Shown: positions 7,709-15,716 of the stretch, in pieces | How the letters are laid out: each line of letters opens with the position of its first letter | How positions within the stretch are numbered: the first letter of the stretch is position 1 | Assembly (NCBI GenBank): GCA_052034625.1 | Contig: JBPOII010000012.1 | Span: 1 to 64,000, forward strand | Length of the DNA: 64,000 bases | Source: JAVBLP01 sp052034625 | GTDB lineage: Bacteria; Elusimicrobiota; Endomicrobiia; Endomicrobiales; Endomicrobiaceae | Reading direction: 5' to 3' | Position numbers and translations under genes: made by a program | The notes under the pieces: model-generated | Seen by the model: only the letters and a program-made list of their open reading frames with translations | What the model was told of the DNA's origin: nothing | The model's database searches: none

Positions 7709-8206
7709 ATGGACATTTTATTGGAAAGAAAAAGTGTAAGACATTATACAGACGAGGCTGTAAAAGACGAAGATCTGAATTATATATTAAGAGCGGCTAT
7801 GTCTGCGCCTACTGCAAGAAATACAAGATGTTATTCTTTTATAGTTATAAAAGAAAAAGAAATGCATAAAAAAATAGCTTCGGTACATCCTGCTGCACAA
7901 ATGATATTGGGTGCTCCTGTCGCAGTTCTCGTAGTAGGAGATACAGATAAAGTATACGGCAATTATTTGCCTCAAGATTGTGCGGCGGCAACTCAAAACA
8001 TGCTTCTTGCTGCAACTGCAAAAGGTTATGGCTCCGTATGGTGCGGTGTATATGATACCGAAAGACAGGAAGCCTTGGAAAAGCTTTTTGATTTGCCTTC
8101 AAATATCAAAGCTTTTTCTGTTGTCGTTATGGGTAAATCTGCTGACAATTCTCCTGCAAAAAACGGTTGGCAGCCGGAAAAAATCAAATATGAAAAATGG
8201 AAATAA
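7709..8206 (+). CDS. Nitroreductase-family FMN flavoprotein
   Basis: A 165-residue NAD(P)H/FMN oxidoreductase of the nitroreductase family. Seen: the N-terminal RKSVRHYTDEAV (FMN phosphate contact Arg pair), AAMSAPTARNTR, and the conserved DCAAATQNMLLAATAKGYGSVW helix, with GWQPEKI near the end. The reading frame opens upstream at 7673, but the ATG at 7709 has GGAGGG five bases before it and puts RKSVR at the usual position, so it was chosen. Physiological substrate unknown; family members reduce quinones, nitroaromatics or flavins. argS starts three bases after its stop, so the two are probably co-transcribed. Confidence 0.9.
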   Translation: MDILLERKSVRHYTDEAVKDEDLNYILRAAMSAPTARNTRCYSFIVIKEKEMHKKIASVHPAAQMILGAPVAVLVVGDTDKVYGNYLPQDCAAATQNMLLAATAKGYGSVWCGVYDTERQEALEKLFDLPSNIKAFSVVVMGKSADNSPAKNGWQPEKIKYEKWK

Positions 8207-8209
8207 AAA

Positions 8210-9859
8210 ATGATCAAACAGCGAGTTAATGAAAAACTTGAACAAATTGTAAACGATTATGCGAAGACAAAAGGACTTTCGGAGAAAATAAATTTTAATG
8301 TTGAAGTACCGCCGAGCAATATTGATGCGGATCTTGCAGTAAATGCCGCAATGCTTATGGCAAAAAAAATCAAGGCCAATCCCAGAAATGTTGCGCAAGA
8401 ACTTATAGAGATAATCCTTAAAGAAATGAGTGATATTATAGAAAAAGCCGATATAGCCGGTGCAGGTTTTATAAATCTTCATATAAAAAACGAAGCACTA
8501 TATAAAGAAATTGCTGAAATTCTTGAAAAAAAAGACAAATACGGCAGTCTGCCTGAAAACAATAAAGAAAAGATCATGGTTGAATTTGTTTCGGCAAATC
8601 CTACGGGACCTTTGCATATAGGTCATGGACGCGGAGCTGCAATAGGAGATTCTCTTGCCAGAGTTCTGAAGCATTTAGGTTATAGTGTTCTTAAAGAATA
8701 TTATCTAAATGATGTAGGCAATCAAATGGAAGTTCTTGCAGAGTCTGTAAAGATTCGTTATCGTCAGGAAAAAGGCGAGAATATTGAAATGTCTCAAGAT
8801 CTTTATCAGGGCGATTATATTAAAGATATAGCAAAAAGGCTCATCAAAGAAGGTAAAGATATTGACAGTATAGATTTTAAACAAGAAGCCGTAAAAGATA
8901 TTTTACATAGTATAGAAAGCGACTTAAAAGATTTCGGCGTAGAATTTGACAGCTGGTTTTCAGAAGGTAAAATAGCTTCTGATAAAGATGCTGGCGGCAA
9001 AACGGAAGTGGATAAAGCATGCGGATATCTGCTTTCAAAAGGCGATGCTTATAATGACGGCGGCGCTTTATGGCTTGCTTCGACAAAATTCGGCGATGAT
9101 AAAGACAGAGTACTGAAACGCTCTGACGGCAGATACACTTATCTGGCTTCCGACGTAGCTTATCATAAAAATAAGTTCATGAGAGGATTTACAAAACTTG
9201 TAAACCTTTGGGGTGCAGACCATCACGGTTATGTGCCAAGGATTAAAGCATGTATTCAGATGCTCGGTTTTGATCAGGAAACCCTTAAAGTTATTTTATA
9301 CCAGCTTGTTTCTCTTGTAAGGGGCGGCCAGCCTGTAGCAATGTCTACAAGAAGCGGCGAATTTATAACGCTTAAAGAAGTTGTTGATGAAGTCGGTAAA
9401 GATGCATGCAGATTCTCATTTTTGATGCGTGCTCCCGACTCTCCTCTTGAATTTGATCTTGAGCTTGCTAAAAAACAGACCAGCGAAAATCCGGTTTTTT
9501 ATGTTCAATATGTTAATGCCAGATGCAATTCTATTTTCAGGGAAAGTAAAAACAGAGATGATCTGAAAGGCGAAGCGGATCTTTCTCTTCTTATTATGGA
9601 AGAGGAGAGGGAACTTATAAAGAAACTTACAGCTTTTTGTGATATTCTTTCTCTGTGTGAAAAAAGCATGAGCCCTCATCATTTTACAGTATATCTCATA
9701 GAACTTGCCGATATATATCATAAATTTTATGAAAAATACCGTGTTCTGTGCGACGAACCTGAACTTGCAAAAGCAAGACTTAAACTTATTGAGGCGGTTA
9801 CCGTCATAATAAAGAACGGACTTGCTATGCTTGGGGTTTCCGCTCCCGAAAAGATGTAA
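8210..9859 (+). CDS. argS: Arginyl-tRNA synthetase
   Basis: Class I synthetase charging tRNA-Arg. The 549-residue protein has an N-terminal Add1-like domain (1-100), the HIGH motif at 136-139 within PTGPLHIGHGRGA, and the KMSKS-equivalent loop as AMSTRSGEF, both typical of ArgRS. A C-terminal anticodon-binding helical domain with the DALR-type end (ARLKLIEAVTVIIKNGLAMLGV) follows. Length is normal. It begins right after the nitroreductase stop with no strong Shine-Dalgarno, which suggests coupling. Confidence 0.97.
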   Translation: MIKQRVNEKLEQIVNDYAKTKGLSEKINFNVEVPPSNIDADLAVNAAMLMAKKIKANPRNVAQELIEIILKEMSDIIEKADIAGAGFINLHIKNEALYKEIAEILEKKDKYGSLPENNKEKIMVEFVSANPTGPLHIGHGRGAAIGDSLARVLKHLGYSVLKEYYLNDVGNQMEVLAESVKIRYRQEKGENIEMSQDLYQGDYIKDIAKRLIKEGKDIDSIDFKQEAVKDILHSIESDLKDFGVEFDSWFSEGKIASDKDAGGKTEVDKACGYLLSKGDAYNDGGALWLASTKFGDDKDRVLKRSDGRYTYLASDVAYHKNKFMRGFTKLVNLWGADHHGYVPRIKACIQMLGFDQETLKVILYQLVSLVRGGQPVAMSTRSGEFITLKEVVDEVGKDACRFSFLMRAPDSPLEFDLELAKKQTSENPVFYVQYVNARCNSIFRESKNRDDLKGEADLSLLIMEEERELIKKLTAFCDILSLCEKSMSPHHFTVYLIELADIYHKFYEKYRVLCDEPELAKARLKLIEAVTVIIKNGLAMLGVSAPEKM

Positions 9860-9881
9860 ATAAAGGGAAAATAAATTACAA

Positions 9882-11432
9882 ATGAAAAGATTTACCGCTT
9901 TAATATCATTTTTTATTCTTTTTTTCGTTCAATTTGCTATCGCAGATATCAGCATAACTCCTTATGGCGGAGCCGGTACGGTTTCGGGGAGTTGTTTTCT
10001 TGTCGAAAGCGGGAGTGCGGCTATTGTAGTTGACTGCGGTGTTTTTATGGGTGATGATGAAGGATCGGCGGCGGCAGAGATAAGAAATACGCAAATTGAC
10101 GAAAAACTGATAAAAGCAGATGCTTTGATCTTAACACATGCACACATCGATCATAGCGGACGTATACCTCTGCTGATAAATAAAGGGTTTAAAGGAAAAA
10201 TATATTCAACAGAAGCGACAAAAGAGCTTGCTCTTGCGATGTTTAAGAACAGGAACGGTTTTGATCTTATAGAAAGAGAATGGTTTTGGTCTGAAAGCCA
10301 GAGATTAAAAGCGCAAAGCAGACATTCTGCGGCGGTAATACATTGGACGGATTTTTGTAAAAGAAATATAAAGACCGTTGAATATTCGGAACGAAAAATG
10401 ACGCTGGCGGAAGTTGAAAAAGCTGAAGGTGTTAACTTTATGATGTGCCGTAATTGTTGCGAAAATGCAGCAGAAGAAATTGAACCATACTTTGTTGCGG
10501 CAAAATACGGAGAGGAAATAGAACTCTCTAATGGAATAAAATTTAAACTTATAGATGCAGGGCATATACCCGGCTCTGCAAGCATTGTTTTAGAGATTGA
10601 AAATAAAAACATTTTATTTTCGGGAGACCTTGGCAGCGGTTCTTCAAGATTAAATGATATCTTTGAAATACCGGAAAAAGCCGACATGATCTTTATGGAA
10701 GCCACTTATGCCGGAGAAAGTTCCCGTTTTGATATGTCTGCCTATGAAGTTTTCCATAAAGATCTTCAGAAAGCGGTTGAAAAAGGTAAAACAGTTTGGA
10801 TACCTGCACTTGCTTTTAACAGAACGCAGAAGGTTTTATATGAACTTAAGCTTATGCAGGAAAAAGGAAAACTTGATAAAAGCATTCCTATTTACTCGAT
10901 CTCATCAAGTGCAAATATACTGACTAAACTATATCAGAAAGAGGCGGCAAAAGGCGGAGGAGATTGGTTTGCAAAAGAAGTTTATGCGGCAAAATCTATA
11001 CTGCCCAAAAATACAAAACTTCAAATGATAAGAAGTTATGATAAACAGATGATACTTTTGTCTTCAAGCGGCGATATGAGCATGGGGCGCTCGCTCGGTC
11101 TTGTGAATATCCTTGTGCCAAGAAAGGATGTTTCTATTATGATAGTAAATTATGTAAGTCCCTCAAGCAATGCCGGAAAACTTCTTTCCGGGAAAAAAAT
11201 ATCAAAAGGAATAAAAAAAGGTGCAACTATAAAAAAATATAATGTTTTTTCGGATCATCCCGATTCTTCAATGCTTGAAAAATGGCTTTCAAATCAGGAT
11301 AAGAACGTTGAAATTTACCTTGTACATTCCCAAGAAGAAGATATACCGAAAGTTCAAGAACTTATGCGTAAAAAAGGCTGGATAAATGTTAACGGCGCAG
11401 CTTTTGGCAAAAAAACCTTATTGAGAAAATAG
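9882..11432 (+). CDS. Exported metallo-beta-lactamase/beta-CASP protein
   Basis: A 516-residue MBL-fold protein. Metal ligands are visible as H86-A-H88-I-D90-H91 (THAHIDHSGRIP), GHIPGSAS, SGDLGS, and a late His (LVHSQEED). The segment PALAFNRTQKVLYEL and the layout match the beta-CASP (CPSF/RNase J-like) insertion used by RNA-processing nucleases. Unusually, the first 21 residues form a classical signal peptide (KR, then a Phe/Leu-rich core, cleavage after AIA), immediately before the domain's first strand. If real, the enzyme works outside the cytoplasm. Archease follows 26 bases later, but from its own promoter. Nuclease activity is inferred only. Confidence 0.8.
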   Translation: MKRFTALISFFILFFVQFAIADISITPYGGAGTVSGSCFLVESGSAAIVVDCGVFMGDDEGSAAAEIRNTQIDEKLIKADALILTHAHIDHSGRIPLLINKGFKGKIYSTEATKELALAMFKNRNGFDLIEREWFWSESQRLKAQSRHSAAVIHWTDFCKRNIKTVEYSERKMTLAEVEKAEGVNFMMCRNCCENAAEEIEPYFVAAKYGEEIELSNGIKFKLIDAGHIPGSASIVLEIENKNILFSGDLGSGSSRLNDIFEIPEKADMIFMEATYAGESSRFDMSAYEVFHKDLQKAVEKGKTVWIPALAFNRTQKVLYELKLMQEKGKLDKSIPIYSISSSANILTKLYQKEAAKGGGDWFAKEVYAAKSILPKNTKLQMIRSYDKQMILLSSSGDMSMGRSLGLVNILVPRKDVSIMIVNYVSPSSNAGKLLSGKKISKGIKKGATIKKYNVFSDHPDSSMLEKWLSNQDKNVEIYLVHSQEEDIPKVQELMRKKGWINVNGAAFGKKTLLRK

Positions 11433-11449
11433 AAATAGTAGCCTATACT
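11421..11449 (+). promoter_or_regulatory. Archease promoter, leaderless type, inside the upstream gene's end
   Basis: TTGAGA (11421-11426), 17-base spacer, TATACT (11444-11449). The -35 box lies within the last codons of the beta-CASP gene, and the archease ATG is nine bases after the -10 box. Confidence 0.55.
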
Positions 11450-11458
11450 TTTCTGGTT

Positions 11459-11878
11459 ATGAAAGGATATGAATTTATTGACCATACGGCAGATATTTGC
11501 ATAAGTGTATATTCAGAGAGTGTTGAAGGACTTTTTACGGCTTCAGCCGCAGCTTTGTATGAGGCGGCATTGGACAGTACCTCTGTTTTATACGGCGGAA
11601 GCATAAAAAAGATCAAAATAAAAGGCGAAAATCTTGAAGATCTGCTTGTAAAGTTTTTAAATAAACTGCTTTTTTTGTTTTACAGCAAGCATATTGTTTT
11701 TAAAGAAGGACATGGCTTAAAGATAAATATAAAAGGAAATACTCTGGATTTTCAGGCAAAATTCTTTAAAATTAAAGATTTTGATCCAATAATTGAAATT
11801 AAAGCTGTAACATATGGCGGTATAAATATATACAGTGAAGATAATATTTTTAAAACTACGGTAATAGCGGATGTCTAA
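11459..11878 (+). CDS. Archease
   Basis: A 139-residue protein of the archease family. The diagnostic N-terminus YEFIDHTADI is present with its metal-binding Asp, then a GLFTASAAALYEAALD helix, LLVKFLNKLLFLF, and the conserved end TTVIADV. Archease activates the RNA ligase RtcB, which joins 2',3'-cyclic phosphate ends. No rtcB is in this window, so its partner must be elsewhere or absent. Its neighbour is a beta-CASP-type protein, also an RNA-linked fold, but that one seems exported. It overlaps the following TPR gene by eight bases. Confidence 0.9.
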   Translation: MKGYEFIDHTADICISVYSESVEGLFTASAAALYEAALDSTSVLYGGSIKKIKIKGENLEDLLVKFLNKLLFLFYSKHIVFKEGHGLKINIKGNTLDFQAKFFKIKDFDPIIEIKAVTYGGINIYSEDNIFKTTVIADV

Positions 11879-12860
11879 TAAAAAAGTTGACACTAACCTA
11901 AGAATCAGCATCTTAATAACTCTGTGCTTCGTTTTAGCGGGGCTGGTTGTTTATTATGTGAAAAATATGAGTTATTCCAAAGAAGTTATTCTGCAAAAAG
12001 CAAATAATTACTATATAGGCGAACAATACTTTCTTGCAGCAAAATACTATGCAAAAGCTATTGAACTGAAAGCTGCTGATGCTGACATGCTGAGGAATTA
12101 TGGTATAGTGCTTACTAAACTCGGCAATTATGATTCTGCGATAAAATACCTGAAACTGTCCGAAGAAGCCGACCGTTATAATTTTGAAACATATTATTGT
12201 ATCGGCAATGCTTATTACCAGAAAGCGAAAGTAAGTAATAATGCCGACGATTTTATTGCAAGCGCAAAATATCTGGAAAAAGCAATAAACCTTTCTCCCG
12301 ATACTGAAAAATCATATCTTCTTATAGGGCTTTGTTACCGCAGCTGCGGTCTTCAGGAAAATGCCAGAGCATGGTATCGGCGTGCTTTGCTTTCCGGGAA
12401 TTTCAGTCAGGCCGGCTTTTATAATCTTATAGGGCATACTTTTAGGGAGGAAGAACGTTATAAAGATGCTATATCATATTATAAAAGAGCTACCTCTGCT
12501 GACTATTCTTTTGTAGCGGCATACTGTAATGTTGGAGATATGTATTTAAAGTGCAATGAAAGTAATCAGGCGCTTTATTATTATGAAAAGGCTATAGAAG
12601 TTAACGAAAATTATATTGTTCCTTATATAAGGATAGGCAGTCTTTATGCCGATCAAGGTAAGTACGATGAAGCTATTCCATGGTATCTGCATGCTTTAAA
12701 CATAAATCCTGATAATGAAAAAGCCAATTATCTTATTGGTATAGCTTACAAAGAAATAGGAAGAAAAAATGATGCTGTAACTCATCTCAAAGCAGCGGCA
12801 TTCCGCGGAAGCGATGATGCTGTATATGAATTAAGAAATATAGGAGTGGAATTAAAATAA
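11871..12860 (+). CDS. Membrane-anchored TPR protein
   Basis: A 329-residue protein with one N-terminal membrane span (about 13-31, ISILITLCFVLAGLVVYYV) followed by seven or so tetratricopeptide repeats (patterns like AYYNVGDMYLKCNESNQALYYYEKAI). TPR arrays bind other proteins; no enzymatic domain is seen. The topology (short inside tail, long outside domain) suggests a periplasmic scaffold. It overlaps archease by eight bases and is followed after one base by a small membrane protein, so it is part of the archease-to-exonuclease operon. Specific function unknown. Confidence 0.8.
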   Translation: MSNKKVDTNLRISILITLCFVLAGLVVYYVKNMSYSKEVILQKANNYYIGEQYFLAAKYYAKAIELKAADADMLRNYGIVLTKLGNYDSAIKYLKLSEEADRYNFETYYCIGNAYYQKAKVSNNADDFIASAKYLEKAINLSPDTEKSYLLIGLCYRSCGLQENARAWYRRALLSGNFSQAGFYNLIGHTFREEERYKDAISYYKRATSADYSFVAAYCNVGDMYLKCNESNQALYYYEKAIEVNENYIVPYIRIGSLYADQGKYDEAIPWYLHALNINPDNEKANYLIGIAYKEIGRKNDAVTHLKAAAFRGSDDAVYELRNIGVELK

Positions 12861-12861
12861 A

Positions 12862-13188
12862 ATGTTTTATAATTGCAAGCTGGTATTCCTTATTATACTG
12901 TATGCTTTTAGTGCTGTTCTATATTATTTTATAAATCAGCAGCTTGTCCTTACCGGTATAATGTCAGGTTTTATGTTAGGGTCAGCAGTTATCTTTTTGA
13001 TTATAGTGACAGTTTGTTCTCTTATAGCATGTCTAATCGCCCTATTGCTTAAATATTGTTATGCAGCAGTATGTAAGCTCTTAAAATTCGACAGGCAGGG
13101 AATGCTTATAAAAATTTTCTGGTATATTTTTACCGTATTAACCTATGCAGCAGTATTTATAATATTTTTAAAAATGATAGAGTACTAA
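12862..13188 (+). CDS. Small three-span membrane protein, unknown
   Basis: A 108-residue hydrophobic protein with three predicted spans (about 6-27, 33-63, and 85-105), separated by a short basic loop (KLLKFDRQG). No family recognised. Start ATG lies one base after the TPR stop, and the exonuclease gene starts five bases after its end, so it belongs to the same transcript. Base composition and Ile/ATA use match its neighbours. Confidence 0.65.
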   Translation: MFYNCKLVFLIILYAFSAVLYYFINQQLVLTGIMSGFMLGSAVIFLIIVTVCSLIACLIALLLKYCYAAVCKLLKFDRQGMLIKIFWYIFTVLTYAAVFIIFLKMIEY

Positions 13189-13193
13189 AATAA

Positions 13194-13793
13194 ATGAAAG
13201 CAGATCTTTATTCAAAAACCCTCAATACAAAAACACCTGATGATCTTGTTTATCTGGATATAGAAACTACCGGGCTTGATCCTCTAAAAGGCGCAAAAAT
13301 TGTTGAGATCGCGATGCTTAGATGGAAAGACGGAGTTGAAGAGAAATTCGAGAGCCTTATAAATCCCGGACAGCCAATACCTCAAGAATGTTCAAAAATA
13401 CATTTTATATATGATGATATGGTAGCTGATTCTCCGCAGTTTAAAGATATAGCTAAACATATAATTGAATTTATAGGGACAAGTACGGTTGTGTGCCATA
13501 ATGCAATGTTTGATCTCTCTTTTGTACATAAAGAACTGCATGAAAACGGTTTTTTAACAAAAGGCATATACTATATAGATACTTTGAAACTTGCCCGCCA
13601 GTATTTTTCTTTTGAATCTAATGTTTTAGGAAATATTGCCGAAGCTATAGGTGTTGATGTAGAACTCAAACACAGAGCTATGGCAGATGTTCTCACAATG
13701 TTTTCGGTTTCAAAGTATTTGTTTTCAAATATGTACAGAAAAGGCATAGATACTATAGAGCCGGCTCTCTATGAATATAAACAATCCAAATAA
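13194..13793 (+). CDS. DEDDh 3'-5' exonuclease (DnaQ/PolC epsilon-like)
   Basis: A 199-residue exonuclease domain protein. Exo I is YLDIETTGLDP, Exo II is CHNAMFDLSFV, and Exo III is HRAMADV with the catalytic His, so the D-E-D-D-h set is complete. Such stand-alone proteins act as the proofreading epsilon subunit of DNA polymerase III or as general DNA/RNA exonucleases. Which one cannot be told from the sequence. Last gene of the archease operon; a strong terminator follows 28 bases after the stop. Confidence 0.88.
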   Translation: MKADLYSKTLNTKTPDDLVYLDIETTGLDPLKGAKIVEIAMLRWKDGVEEKFESLINPGQPIPQECSKIHFIYDDMVADSPQFKDIAKHIIEFIGTSTVVCHNAMFDLSFVHKELHENGFLTKGIYYIDTLKLARQYFSFESNVLGNIAEAIGVDVELKHRAMADVLTMFSVSKYLFSNMYRKGIDTIEPALYEYKQSK

Positions 13794-13821
13794 ACCTTAA
13801 GATAGTATAAGACAAAAGTTT

Positions 13822-13857
13822 AAGCGTATAAGTAATTTTACTTATACGCTTTTTTTA
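13822..13857 (+). terminator. Rho-independent terminator after the exonuclease gene
   Basis: Perfect 12-bp stem (AAGCGTATAAGT 13822-13833, ACTTATACGCTT 13840-13851), 6-base loop, then TTTTT. Confidence 0.85.
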
Positions 13858-13999
13858 CACTTATAATAGATGGTAATAAAAAATACTTATCAAAACTATT
13901 TGGCTTTTAAAAGTTCTAAAAAACTCTAAAAAGCAATAAACAATAATAAAAAATAAAAAACACAAAAGTTTATAAATAGTAAATATTAAAAAATAATAC

Positions 14000-14028
14000 T
14001 TGACAATAAATAATAATATTTATATACT
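14000..14028 (+). promoter_or_regulatory. Consensus sigma70 promoter for the HTH/histone-like operon
   Basis: TTGACA (14000-14005), exactly 17 bases, TATACT (14023-14028), in an extremely A/T-rich 200-base region with no other gene. About 41 bases separate it from the HTH start codon, so this mRNA has a leader. Confidence 0.75.
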
Positions 14029-14069
14029 TTCAGCAATAGATAAAAATAAAAAACAAAGAAAGATAAAAA

Positions 14070-14333
14070 ATGGAAAATAAAAATAATAATACGAATAAAC
14101 AAATAATGGACATAAAAGAACTTTCCGAATACTTAGGTATAGGAAAGTCTAAAATATACAGCCTGATCAGAATGAAAAAGATTCCGGCCTCAAAGATCGG
14201 CAGACAGTATAGGTTTTCAAAAGATGTTGTAGACAATTGGCTTAAAGATAAAATAATTACAAGAAAAGAAGATTCTCAGCCAACACAGAACAATAAAGAA
14301 AATGCATCGGCAACAGCCGGCAAAGATAAATAA
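14070..14333 (+). CDS. Small excisionase/MerR-type HTH DNA-binding protein
   Basis: An 87-residue protein with one helix-turn-helix domain of the HTH_17 'excisionase family' type (about 12-60): MDIKELSEYLGIGKSKIYSLIRMKKIP, then KIGRQYRFSKDVVDNWL. The flanks are Asn/Lys-rich and disordered. Despite the family name, no integrase or phage gene is near, so it is more likely a regulator or chromosome-binding protein. It shares a strong promoter and a 28-base gap with the downstream histone-like gene, hinting that the two DNA-binding proteins act together. Confidence 0.8.
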   Translation: MENKNNNTNKQIMDIKELSEYLGIGKSKIYSLIRMKKIPASKIGRQYRFSKDVVDNWLKDKIITRKEDSQPTQNNKENASATAGKDK

Positions 14334-14361
14334 AGACGTACTATAAAACAGGAGGTGTACA

Positions 14362-14733
14362 ATGGCAGAAAAAGTACAGAAAGTTGGAGTAAAAAGAGAG
14401 TCAGGATATCTTTATTTTATTGACAAGCAGGGAGACGTATCAAGAGCTCTTATGGCAAGAGGCGGAAAGAAAGGCGGAAAGCCGACAAAAGTTGCAAAAG
14501 TCGGACTTAAAAAAGAATCAGGCTATTTGTATTTCATCGATAAAAACGGTGATATTTCCAGAGCTGTAATGAGCAGAGGCGGCAAAAAGAAATCAAAAAA
14601 GAAAGCCGCAAAAAAAGTAGCAAAAAAAGCAGTAAAAAAAGCAGTAAAAAAAGCAGGAAAAAAAGTAGCAAAAAAAGCAGTAAAAAAAGCTGCTCCAAAG
14701 AAAAAAGCCGCAAAAAAAGCAAAAAAGAAATAA
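14362..14733 (+). CDS. Histone H1-like lysine-rich protein with two YLYFIDK repeats
   Basis: A 123-residue very basic protein. Residues about 4-36 and 43-75 are two copies, 39 residues apart, of a KVG-x-K-x-ESGYLYFIDK-x-GD-x-SRA-x-M-x-RGGKK module. The last 45 residues are almost only Lys and Ala (AKKVAKKAVKK pattern), as in histone H1-like tails of some bacteria. DNA binding by the tail is a safe inference; the repeated module is not one I can name. The Shine-Dalgarno (AGGAGGTG) is one of the best in the window and a perfect terminator follows, which points to high expression. Probably an abundant nucleoid protein. Confidence 0.75.
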   Translation: MAEKVQKVGVKRESGYLYFIDKQGDVSRALMARGGKKGGKPTKVAKVGLKKESGYLYFIDKNGDISRAVMSRGGKKKSKKKAAKKVAKKAVKKAVKKAGKKVAKKAVKKAAPKKKAAKKAKKK

Positions 14734-14746
14734 GCATTTAAGTTAT

Positions 14747-14780
14747 AAAAAAGACCCCGAATTAACGGGGTCTTTTTTTA
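14747..14780 (+). terminator. Rho-independent terminator after the histone-like gene
   Basis: Stem A-rich + GACCCCG (to 14759) with CGGGGTC + T-run (from 14766), 6-base loop AATTAA, seven T's. Confidence 0.9.
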
Positions 14781-14783
14781 TAT

Positions 14784-14812
14784 TTGGTAAGAAAATATAA
14801 ATATTGTATAAT
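14784..14812 (+). promoter_or_regulatory. cysE promoter, leaderless type
   Basis: TTGGTA (14784-14789), 17-base spacer, TATAAT (14807-14812), directly behind the terminator. The cysE ATG is at 14818, five bases after the -10 box, so the transcript should start on or next to the start codon. Confidence 0.65.
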
Positions 14813-14817
14813 TCTGT

Positions 14818-15480
14818 ATGTTTAAAATTTTAAAAGAAGACATCAAGAATATTTTTCATAAAGATCCGGCTGCACGTTCGTGGCTGGAAGTTTTGTTTTG
14901 CTATCCGGGTTTACATGCGATCATTTCCCACAGATTTGCACACTGGATGTGGAAACATAAATTATACTTTCTCGCAAGACTGATTTCACATATAGCCAGA
15001 TTCCTTACAGGCATAGAGATACATCCCGGAGCAGTAATTGGCAGGCGTGTTTTCATTGATCACGGTATGGGTGTTGTGATAGGCGAGACCAGCGAAGTAG
15101 GCGATGACGTTCTGATCTATAAAGGCGTATTGCTTGGAGGAACTTCTCTTGAAAAAAAGAAAAGACATCCGACTGTAGGTAATAATGTCGTTTTAGGTTC
15201 CAATGCCATAGTTCTGGGTGCTATAAAAATAGGCGATAATGCGCGTATCGGTGCAGCTTCTGTTGTTACACACGATGTTCCTTCAAATGCGACAGCTGTA
15301 GGAGTGCCGGCAAGAATAAGTCTTGGTTATAGTGCCGAAGAAGTTGAAAAGCTGGAACATGCAAAACTTCCTGACCCGATAGCTGATGCCATGAAATTTA
15401 TGCTTGAAGAACAGAAAAAACTCGAGAAGAAAATAAATTCAGTTATTGATGACTGCAAAAAACAACACGAAATTAAATAA
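14818..15480 (+). CDS. cysE: Serine O-acetyltransferase
   Basis: Transfers acetyl from acetyl-CoA to serine, giving O-acetylserine for cysteine synthesis. The 220-residue protein has a short N-terminal helical domain (RSWLEVLFCYPGLHAIISHR) and a left-handed beta-helix of hexapeptide repeats. Diagnostic motifs are GIEIHPGAVIG, IDHGMGVVIGETSEVG, GVLLGGT and the AVGVPARI loop. The N-terminus is of the shorter type. It has no ribosome-binding site and lies just behind its own promoter. No cysK or other sulfur gene is adjacent. Confidence 0.93.
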   Translation: MFKILKEDIKNIFHKDPAARSWLEVLFCYPGLHAIISHRFAHWMWKHKLYFLARLISHIARFLTGIEIHPGAVIGRRVFIDHGMGVVIGETSEVGDDVLIYKGVLLGGTSLEKKKRHPTVGNNVVLGSNAIVLGAIKIGDNARIGAASVVTHDVPSNATAVGVPARISLGYSAEEVEKLEHAKLPDPIADAMKFMLEEQKKLEKKINSVIDDCKKQHEIK

Positions 15481-15580
15481 AACCATCCTTTTAAAAAGAT
15501 CAATACAAATCCTATAGAAAAACTCTTTCCGCACTTTTTCTTTTTCTATTGTTCGTAATTGCTGTTTCGTCGTTCCCTCG

Positions 15581-15642
15581 CCCCTTGCGGGAGAGGGGCT
15601 TGCGAAGCAAGCGGGTGAAGGGTAAGTAGTTGTCATGTTGAG
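15581..15642. repeat. Dispersed GC-rich intergenic repeat, copy B
   Basis: Second copy of the element at 221-285: CCCCTTGCGGGAGAGGGG, a CTTGC-GAA-GCAAG hairpin at 15599-15611, GGGTGAAGGGTAAGTAGT and TGTCATGTTGAG. It opens the 650-base gene-free interval between cysE and clpB. A related fragment (TTCGTAATTG, then TCGTCGTT) just before it also occurs near 37500. Confidence 0.75.
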
Positions 15643-15676
15643 TGTAGCGGTTTTCCCGCGAAACCGAAACATCTGC
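15631..15676. repeat. TGTCATG(T/C)TGAG...CGAAACATCTGC hairpin element, copy 2
   Basis: Constant left flank (15631-15642) and right flank (15665-15676) enclose a hairpin CGGTTT (15648-15653) / AAACCG (15661-15666). Copy 3 at 18748 has the same flanks with an unrelated hairpin. Confidence 0.7.
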
Positions 15677-15716
15677 CTTTTGTTGTTAATTGTAGTTTTC
15701 TTTTTGTCTTTGTCGT

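Noticed and set aside
14070..14333. Phage excisionase
   Set aside because: HTH family name only; no integrase, attachment sites or phage genes nearby (the Xer at 38.4 kb is housekeeping).
14534..14737. Minus-strand Leu-rich frame
   Set aside because: Antisense of the lysine-rich histone-like tail.
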